Assembly (NCBI GenBank): GCA_032821775.1
Contig: JAVLRN010000006.1
Coordinates: 558,001-622,000, forward strand
Direction of reading: 5' to 3'
DNA length: 64,000 nt
Source: Sanguinoderma infundibulare
Taxonomy: Eukaryota; Basidiomycota; Agaricomycetes; Polyporales; Polyporaceae
Shown: one piece after another, positions 56,465 to 64,000 of the stretch
Numbering within the stretch: the first letter of the stretch is position 1
How the letters are laid out: every line of letters begins with the position of its first letter
Position numbers and translations under genes: made by a program
Notes under the pieces: generated by a model
Databases searched by the model: none
What the model saw: the letters and a program-made list of their open reading frames with translations, nothing else
Told to the model about the DNA's origin: nothing

Positions 56465-57788
56465 AGAGGCCGGGTTCCGTCCGGATTATACGAATTTGTT
56501 AAGATGTGTAATGTGAGTTGCTGTTCGACACGTATATATGAGAGGGGTTGCCAGTGCCAACATGGGGGGGTGCATGGCGAACGAATCGAGATGGGGCGAG
56601 GTTGGGACTGGTCGTGGTGGACTAGTACTGAAACTGATGTAGTTGTAAGTGTGCTTGCTTTGCAATCAGTCAAAATCGGCGCACAGCTTGCGCGATATCG
56701 TGATTCGTGAACTGCACGGCGGTTACCGGCGGGGAGAGGGATGTTTGTCCCGAATTTGAAGATGGGCCGAGCCTTAGCGGGATGCGAGCTTCGGATCATA
56801 TGTAGCATCGGACTGGGAGTGCGCATTCTGTGGCATCTGAACGGGGCCGAACAAGTTTATGCCACCTCGCCAGTCTACCCAACAACTTCGCGGCCTGCTC
56901 CACCGGCTTGCCACCGCTTGACACCAACTTGCACATAACCTCGACGCTGCTAGATAGTACATATCGTACCGATGACCGCACGAACGTTTCTCCATCATAA
57001 TTGCTATGTCCCAATTAATGTCGCAGAAGGTCTAGCCGAGCACTCATCTCCGTGTTGACTCGGAACGGATATCTGTCCAAGATCGCAGCCTGTATCAATC
57101 TGCACATACTCGTGAGTCGCATGGTTTGCCTTGGTCATGATGCCATTCCCACCCCCGTCGCCTTTTGGCTTCCCATAGGCCCGGCCTTCTGGTTTGCTAC
57201 CGTAGACAGCTGCATCGACGCACGCTGAGTCGCGCGTTTTGACTACGTTTTTAATCTGCATGGCTACGCGCACGTGCTGTTTATGACGTGCCCGTGACCG
57301 AATCGTGTGACACAGTGCGATCATTGCCAGCTTTAGCTAGTTTTCCGCGGCCGTCTCCTTCGAAGGTTTTCTTCCTGACCATTATTCCAGTTTATGAACA
57401 CCCCATCTGCTCTGCTGTGGCCGTCGTGCCTTTGCACTGGGCCAGGATAGGGCTCGGAACTGCCACGCAAAAGGTCAAAAACATGATTGAAGCCTCCGGA
57501 TCGGAGGCGAGTTACGCATCCCATCATCATTTGCCTATTAACGAGCGTGGCGCAGCTGGCTAGAGTGATCACAGCATCAGGCATGCATGTGGTCCTGTGC
57601 AAAGGTAAAACATGTTCATCATCTGATGCCTGGACCAGAAGAGAGCACAGTGGTACTTAAGCTTTTGCTTCGCCCTACCAAACGTCCTCCCAACCTTTTG
57701 CCCGTGTCGCTTCCTGTTTTCATCTTTCCATCGCCTTTGAGGCTTCTTCTTTCGTACATTTTCTTCACGACTTGCAACCGTTAACGCC
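56465..57788. other. intergenic
   Basis: No supported gene. Frames at 56461-57324 on both strands are without domain. An isolated A-box-like tggcgcagctggc near 57549 lacks a matching B box. The right part is the GH43 promoter. Confidence 0.5.
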
Positions 57789-59067
57789 ATGTTCCCTGCT
57801 ACTCTCCTTCTCACCCTCCTCGGCGTCGTCACGACCGTCTCCCTCGCCACGCCCGCGAAGCGCACGGTCAGCAATGGCGCGGTCATCAACAAGGACTTCC
57901 CCGACCCGGGCCTCATGCGCAACTCGGACGGCGTCTGGTACGCATACTCGACCTCCTCCGGCTCCGGCCTCGTGCCGATGTCCAAGTCGACCGACTTCGC
58001 GAGCTGGAGCTCGCCCACCAACGTGCTCTCCAGCGTTGGTTCGTGGGCCGATGGGTGAGTTTGCGATTAGGATTTTGACATATGCGATGCACTGCGCAGC
58101 TCTTTTCTCAATCTGAATGCGTATTGGTCTCTTTGGATGACATGAACAGCGCTGTCTGGGCCCCGGACGTACGTGAGATCACGACGGGCAACTACGTCAT
58201 GTACTGTGAGCACCCATTCCAAATCATTCAACTGGCCACTATGCTATGCATGTCTAACCCGGCGCGCTCGCCCTGCGCAGACACCGCGCACCGCTCCAGC
58301 GGCCCGTCGAACGACCACTGCATCGGCATCGCGACCGCGACCGACCCCGCGGGGCCCTTCACGCCCACGAGCTCGCCGCTCATCTGCGACCTCGACAACG
58401 GCGGGGTGATCGACGCGTCCGGGTTCGAGGCGCCGGGGGGCGGCCTGTACGTCGTCTGGAAGGTCGACGGGAACTCGATCGGCAAGTCGACGCCGATCAA
58501 GATCCAGCACGTCGGCGCGAACGGGTACGACCTGCTCGACTCGGCCGTGACGCTGATCACGAACGACCCCGTCGACGGTGGCCTCGTCGAGGCGCCGTCT
58601 ATGGTCTACTGGGATGGCTGTGAGTGTCGAGCGCGCGCGCATGCTCGGTTGGGTTGCTGATGACAATGGTTGCGTGCGGAACGGGAACAGGGTACTACCT
58701 CTTCTTCTCGTCGAACAACTACAACACCCTCAACTACGACGTCTCGTATGCGGTCTCCCAGAGCGTCACCGGGCCGTTCACCAAGGTCCAGGCTCCGGAC
58801 GCGCCCTTCCTCGTCAGGTGAGTATATATAAGCGTCGCCGTTCGGCCTTGATCCGGATTCCTCGAGCGCGATGCTGACATGTCGGCTGCGTGCAGCGGCA
58901 ACTTCAACACGGCTGGCCCTGGGGGCGCGACGGCGATCAACGTGCTGGACCAGTACGTGAACATCGCGTTCCACTCGGACATCAACGGCAAGGACGCTGG
59001 CGGCGGTCGCGCGATGTGGACGATCAGCAACGTCTGCCTGAGCAACGGCGTCGCCAAGGCGTGCTGA
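57789..59067 (+). CDS. secreted glycoside hydrolase family 43-type enzyme, 319 aa
   Basis: Five exons (57789-58054, 58150-58205, 58281-58619, 58691-58817, 58896-59067) give 319 aa. A signal peptide (LLLTLLGVVTTVSLA) precedes a five-bladed propeller. The blade starts with INKDFPDPGLMRNSDGVWYAY, whose DPG Asp is the family's general base; GAVWAPDVREITTGNYVMYY supplies the transition-state Asp; and GGLVEAPSMVYWDGWYYLFFS contains the acid Glu (EAPS). These are the three GH43 catalytic blocks in correct order. Substrates in this family are arabinan, arabinoxylan or galactan; which one is not evident. It acts outside the cell on plant or fungal polysaccharide. No carbohydrate-binding module is attached. 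Confidence 0.9.
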
Positions 59068-59596
59068 GCGGCTTGTCGGTCATGGTGGGGATGGTGAAGG
59101 TGGTGGAGGAAGAGTGAGTCGGTACTGGTAGGCGTACATGCGCATGATGGTCATGAAGACGCTTTACGTTTGATAGTTTCGGTTTTTAATTGCTTTGTGG
59201 TAAAGGGTGATAACTTATTCGTTTTGGCGATGGAACTTCAAGTTGGCACGACTTGCGAGAGTGCGGTGCTCGGAAGCGCGACCCGAGTCATGCGTGTGTG
59301 CATTCTGAGTACCTGGAGACAACCTGGAGAGATCGAGAACGTTCAAGCAGTGGTCAAGCGATCGGGCAGCTGCGACAGGGGACCGACGACATGATCGCGG
59401 ACGCAGATGGGGCAGGCGGCATGCCCAAACGCGCGATCTTATCTGATACGCCCTCTGCTTCAGGTAAACAGCCTGCCGAGGACCGAGGCTTCTCGCGCTG
59501 AACGGATTCTTGGCCTGCGGCCATATACCCCTTCTCCCCGACTGACAGCGCACGATATCCTAGACCGCCACGCACACGTATACCACGGCAGACACC
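59068..59596. other. intergenic
   Basis: 529 nt between the GH43 and SFH5 genes, both on the plus strand. No other signal. Confidence 0.5.
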
Positions 59597-61179
59597 ATGT
59601 CCAGCGAGAACGCAGAGCCCATCCCCGTCCCTCCGCCGACTACCGACGCGAGTGAGCCTGCCGCAAAGCCCGAAGGTGCGTGTTCTCATGCGACGAGTTG
59701 CGTGCGATTCTAACGCGCGGTTTCGTGTCTTGTCGTGCCATCCTCATCCACCATTCCTCATCCGCGCCTGGGTGTGACTACTGCCGCGCGTGGGCCCGTG
59801 CTCCTACCCGTGTTCCGGCGTGGGTGTGCACGTTTGCATTATACACATGTCCCACCACATCTCCCCGTCCACCTGCGTTCCCGACACGATGTCGTCGACA
59901 GAAGCGCAGCCCGCAGAGTCTAGCATCGAGGCGAAGAAGGTAGAGGAAGAGGACGACGAGCCGCAGAACGAGCTGACCAAGAAGTTCACCGAGGCCGAGT
60001 GGAAGGCGGTCAAGGACCTGCGCGTACGTCCCTCCCCACTGTACCCGTGCCCAATCGCCCATCGCCTATCCCCATCCACCACTCACCCGTCTCCGTCTCC
60101 TTCTCCGTTCCTGCAGTCGCAGCTCCAGGACATCTTCGAGCAGGCCTACCCGGACGCGAAGCCCGCCCCGTCCGCGATCGCGCTCTGGGGCGTCGAGCTC
60201 TCGCCGACGGCGCGCTCCGCCAAGGCGTCCGTCATCCTCGCCAAGTTCGCGCGCGCGCGCAGCCTCGTCGTCAAGGACGCGGCGGACATGCTCGTCGCGA
60301 CGCTCAAGTGGCGCGCGGAAATCAAGATCGAGGAGGTCATGGCGGAGGAATTCGACCAGGACGTGTTCGGGCGGCTGGGCAAGGTGTTCGGGAAGGACAA
60401 CGGCGGGCGGCCGGTCGCGTACAACTTGTATGGGGAGGTCAAGGACATGCACGCGGTGTTTGGGGACTTGGAGAAGTTCATCAGGTGCGTCTGCGTTGGG
60501 TTGTGGTCATGTCTGTTTGATTTAGCAAGAACGGATGTTGACCGGGACGCGTTTGTTTGTGGTGTTGGGGTAAAGGTGGCGTGTGCAGTTCATGGAGCAG
60601 AGCATCGAGCTGCTCGATTTCGAGACGGTCGACCAGATGGTCCAGATTCACGGTGCGTGTCCTTATCTCGGTGTCTGCGTCGCATCCGTCGTAGGCGTAT
60701 CATCCGCCGAGCTCACGGACGACGTCAATTATAGACTACGAGGGCGTGAGCCTAACGCAGCGCGACGCGGCCCAAAAGGCGGCCGCGAAGGAGGCGACGA
60801 CCGTCTTCCAGAACTACTACCCCGAGTTCCTGGTCCGTCTCTCTGTCCGTTTGCCTCAGAGTCCGCCCGCTGACGGTTCGTTTCTGTCTTGTGCCCCGGC
60901 CGCTCCACTCTTGTCCACGTGCTCGACGCTTCGCCCTTATCTCGCGGTACGGACGCTCGGCATCCTCGGACGTGTCTGCAGTCGCGCAAGTTCTTCATCA
61001 ACGTGCCGACGCTCCTCACGTGGGTCTTCTGGCTCTTCAAGCCGCTCATCTCTGCCGCGACGCTCGCGAAGATGTCCGTCGTCGGCACGGGCGCGAAGAC
61101 GATCGGGGCGGAGCTGTCGCAGGTCATTGACGTCAAGGAGCTGCCGAAGAAGTACGGCGGCGAGGCGGACGATCTTTGA
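59597..61179 (+). CDS. SFH5: phosphatidylinositol transfer protein Sfh5 (Sec14/CRAL-TRIO family), 313 aa
   Basis: Six exons (59597-59675, 59902-60023, 60117-60484, 60576-60652, 60735-60832, 60982-61179) give 313 aa. An acidic, Ala/Pro/Glu-rich N-terminal tail leads to the CRAL-TRIO N helix region (IFEQAYPDAKPAPSAIALWG, VILAKFARARSLVVKDAADM) and lipid-binding domain (GRPVAYNLYGEVK, KFIRWRVQFMEQSIELLDF, QMVQIHDYEG, YYPEFLSRKFFINVPTLLTW, VIDVKELPKKYGG). The WRV-FMEQSI block is typical of Sfh5. Exon 4 uses the acceptor aaag before GTGGCGTGTG, since the later tgcag loses the frame and the conserved RWRV. Sfh5 proteins reside at the ER/cortical membrane; the yeast member also binds haem, but I do not assign that here. 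Confidence 0.88.
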
Positions 61180-61492
61180 GAAACTGCGTGTTGATGACAC
61201 CTGACCGAGCGTGTGTGGTTGAGATTCGGTACGCTCTGATTTAATGTCGTGGTTTGTACGCGCATAGATATACTCTTCATACCCGCCATTCTTGCGACTT
61301 GGTCTTTACCCGTTGAACATGGTTACCCTACCGATAGTTGACATTACTCACTTTATGCAATTGCTTTGTTGTCGACCACACCGGCGGACGCGAGACGATG
61401 ACAGTGGGAAAGGAATCATTAACTAATGAACAATAGAAATACAAGGCGATACAAGGACACAAACACCACAGATAAAGACGTCGCGGAACTCC
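61180..61492. other. intergenic between convergent genes
   Basis: 313 nt with the 3' ends of SFH5 (plus) and H3 (minus). Nothing else recognised. Confidence 0.55.
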
Positions 61493-62039
61493 TCACGTGC
61501 GCTCACCGCGCAACCGGCGGGCGAGAGCGAGGTCCTTGGGCTGGATGGTGACACGCTTAGCGTGGATAGCCGCGAGGTTGGTGTCCTCAAAGAGGGAGAC
61601 GAGGTAGGCCTCGGAGGCCTCCTGGAGGGCCATGACGGCGGACGCCTGGAAGCGCAGGTCGGTCTGTTCAACCAGCGAGTGATCAATACCACGGCGTGAA
61701 GGGAAATGGCGAAGGGAAGGGAACAAACCTTGAAGTCCTGCGCGATTTCACGGACTAGACGTTGGAAGGGGAGCTTGCGGATGAGGAGCTCTGTCGACTT
61801 CTGGTAACGACGGATCTCGCGGAGCGCGACGGTACCAGGCCGGAAGCGGTGGGGCTTCTTCACACCACCTGCAGTCGCCTGAGGGGACAAGTACGCTGCT
61901 CGTTGAGCATAGGAGTGTTAGAGGGAGAGAAAAGGAGACTCACGGCGGCGGTCTTGCGGGCCTGCGACTTGGCGGCGAGCTGCTTGCGGGGTGCCTTGCC
62001 ACCAGTGGACTTGCGAGCGGTCTGCTTAGTGCGGGCCAT
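61493..62039 (-). CDS. H3: histone H3, 138 aa
   Basis: Three exons (62039-61944, 61878-61729, 61663-61493) encode 138 aa. The N-terminus [20 protein letters not shown] is canonical, and the histone-fold part ([52 protein letters not shown]) is nearly invariant. Between residues 21 and 37 it deviates: the usual 22-35 stretch is replaced by [16 protein letters not shown], two residues longer than the standard 136-aa form, with Thr after the K27-equivalent lysine (K28) and no Pro30 equivalent. The C-terminus is ERT. It forms nucleosomes; the gene is divergent from H4, so expression is expected in S phase. The intron interrupts exactly at the variable segment, but no alternative splice restores the canonical tail. 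Confidence 0.95.
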
Positions 62040-62393
62040 TGCTGATGATGGGGTAGGGTGTTGGTGGTAGTAGTCGCGGTAGTGGTAGTGGTGGGGGCTA
62101 GTGGTGGTGCGGCGAAGGCGGATGGGGGACCGCGAGCGTCCTGGGCGGGTAGATATAGCGGGGTGACGCGATGGCGCTCACGTGCGGACGCGACGCGTTT
62201 AACGCCGTTCAACAAAAATAAGGTTCATGCACGTGATGGCACCACCGGCGCGTGTGATATAAGCCTCCTCGGCGCGGCTGCTCTTTCTCATCCATCCCCC
62301 CGTTAACGTCCTGCCGCCTTCGACCACACTCGACTTCTCGTCGACAGCACACTACTCGTCCCACTTCATCCACCAACTAACAACTCGCTAAAC
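62040..62393. promoter_or_regulatory. shared H3-H4 divergent promoter
   Basis: 354 nt separate the start codons. A GATATAAG TATA-like element lies at 62256-62263 for H4, and a GCTATATC element on the minus strand near 62146-62153 for H3. The H3 5' leader is a GGT/GTA-rich triplet tract (about 62060-62105). A divergent pair ensures balanced H3:H4 supply; this is the normal arrangement in fungi. Confidence 0.75.
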
Positions 62394-63042
<649 letters not shown>

Positions 63043-63853
63043 TGTGCGCCAGTGTGGAGTATATGTCTCGGGCTTTCTTCGGTGTATCATTATTTGGTGT
63101 ACAACAGCAGACTCTAATCACTATCTCCCAACGCCGCGAAGGCCGCGCGTGAATAATGTCGGAAGCGGGTACGCTTTGAGGCTGGATAGCCATTCAGTCG
63201 TCCGTTCTGCCGATGTCTATTTCGACCCGCTTCGTCTTCGCTGCCTCTGCTGTTTGCGCAGTCGTCCTGCGGCCCTCTGTCTGTCGCACTGCGCAAGTGC
63301 AATGGCGATGATTGTTGTCTTTCCATCCGTTCTTTGGTCTGAGACATCGGTGTAGTGCTCGTCTGATAGCCCGTCCGTCGACTTCGACATCTCTGATTGC
63401 GCGGCCGCTACGGTGATTTCTCTGGGATACCTGTGTGCACGACGCATCAGTGCTCACCGTTATATATGCCTCTCTCTTGCTTGGGAACCAGCGAGGCTCC
63501 CCGTGGCCGGTATTTCTCCGTCCTTGGTCCATTGCGCTGCCATCGACGGCCGACATCTGATCTTCCTCTCGCCTGTAGCCAACCAGTCCACTCCCACCCC
63601 AGTCTCGCATCTCGCACCTGAGCCAATCCACCGTCCCCGCCTGTGCTTAGAGTGCGTACCACGCCCTCACGCCTTTAGACTCGGTCTTCCAAATTGCTGC
63701 CACCTTCTTAGACTCTCTCGCTTCTTCTCCCTCTCCTTCATCGTTCCCTGGTGCACCCCCAGCACTTTTGCTTCCCTTTGTTGCCCTCTGCTCTCTGTTG
63801 CCGCTTCAGCTGCTCATCAAGACTGCCCTCGATAACGACTTCACGACCTGCGC
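63043..63853. other. intergenic
   Basis: 3' flank of H4 and promoter/leader of the F-box gene that starts at 63854. The leader is pyrimidine-rich (63700-63780). No supported gene, although several shadow frames are open. Confidence 0.5.
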
Positions 63854-64000
63854 ATGATCATGGCCAACCAACTCCCGAACGAGACCCTGCACGCCATCTT
63901 CCAAAACCTCCCGCCATCCTCGCTCACCACCGTCGCCCGCGTGTCCTACCGCTTCCGCCTCATCACAGAGCGCATCCTCTACGCCCACATCGTCATCCAG
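63854..64000 (+). CDS. F-box protein, 5' end only (cut by window edge)
   Basis: From ATG 63854 (a second in-frame ATG lies at 63860) the frame stays open to the window edge, reading MANQLPNETLHAIFQNL then SSLTTVARVSYRFRLITERIL. This is an F-box: the LPNE-L-IF start and VARVSYRFR matching the usual VCR-W/L part. A pyrimidine-rich leader lies upstream. It belongs to the wider agaricomycete F-box set but does not resemble the other F-box genes in this window closely. Confidence 0.8.
   Translation, partial: MIMANQLPNETLHAIFQNLPPSSLTTVARVSYRFRLITERILYAHIVIQ

Noticed and set aside
57004..57324. 106-aa minus-strand frame with GDGGGNGIMTKANHATHEY
   Set aside because: Looks mildly protein-like, but no family, no splice partner and no promoter signal; not enough to call a gene.
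57543..57620. A-box-like tggcgcagctggc suggesting a tRNA gene
   Set aside because: No B box (GGTTCGAATCC-like) and no acceptor-stem complement follow within 120 nt.

Overview
The window is nuclear DNA of a filamentous basidiomycete, most likely an Agaricomycete and possibly a polypore. The evidence is the gene set, together with GC-rich exons cut by many short introns of about 45-65 nt with GTRNGT donors and YAG acceptors. The gene set includes Zn2Cys6 regulators, a polyporopepsin-like aspartic protease, GH43 and GH47 enzymes, an S28 peptidase, a secreted beta-propeller, F-box/LRR proteins and a divergent H3/H4 histone pair. I built exon models by hand. Unless stated otherwise, every junction given keeps the reading frame and restores a family motif. 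No repeat-rich transposon body, CRISPR array or prokaryotic feature is visible.

Layout. 0-10 kb: an LRR-like orphan, the kinetochore gene NNF1, an intron-containing tRNA-Asp, a large coiled-coil nuclear-type protein and a MYND-finger protein. 10-18 kb: decayed copies of NNF1 and tRNA-Asp, then two Zn2Cys6 regulators, the second with 15 exons of which several are microexons. 18-26 kb: a Dcr2-like membrane phosphatase, an F-box protein and a secreted beta-propeller. 26-32 kb: a 625-aa F-box protein, two related decayed LRR fragments, the tRNA m7G methyltransferase subunit TRM82 and a second tRNA-Asp. 33-43.5 kb: S28 peptidase, GH47 mannosidase, ERV1, a ZNHIT2-type HIT finger protein and PAF1. 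43.8-52 kb: an inverted pseudogene copy of the 26-kb F-box gene, a 130-aa secreted protein, a TMEM97/EXPERA protein, a lysine-methyltransferase-like gene divergent from a mitochondrial rhomboid protease, and a decayed F-box gene. 54-64 kb: aspartic protease, GH43 enzyme, SFH5 lipid-transfer protein, histones H3 and H4, and the start of another F-box gene.

Most genes are independent housekeeping or secretory functions rather than one pathway. Three structures go beyond that. The F-box/LRR family is expanding and decaying locally, with two intact copies, one partial copy and four relics. The NNF1/tRNA-Asp locus appears to have been duplicated and eroded. Two divergent gene pairs (H3/H4 and methyltransferase/rhomboid) share short promoters. 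I found no convincing new multi-gene system.
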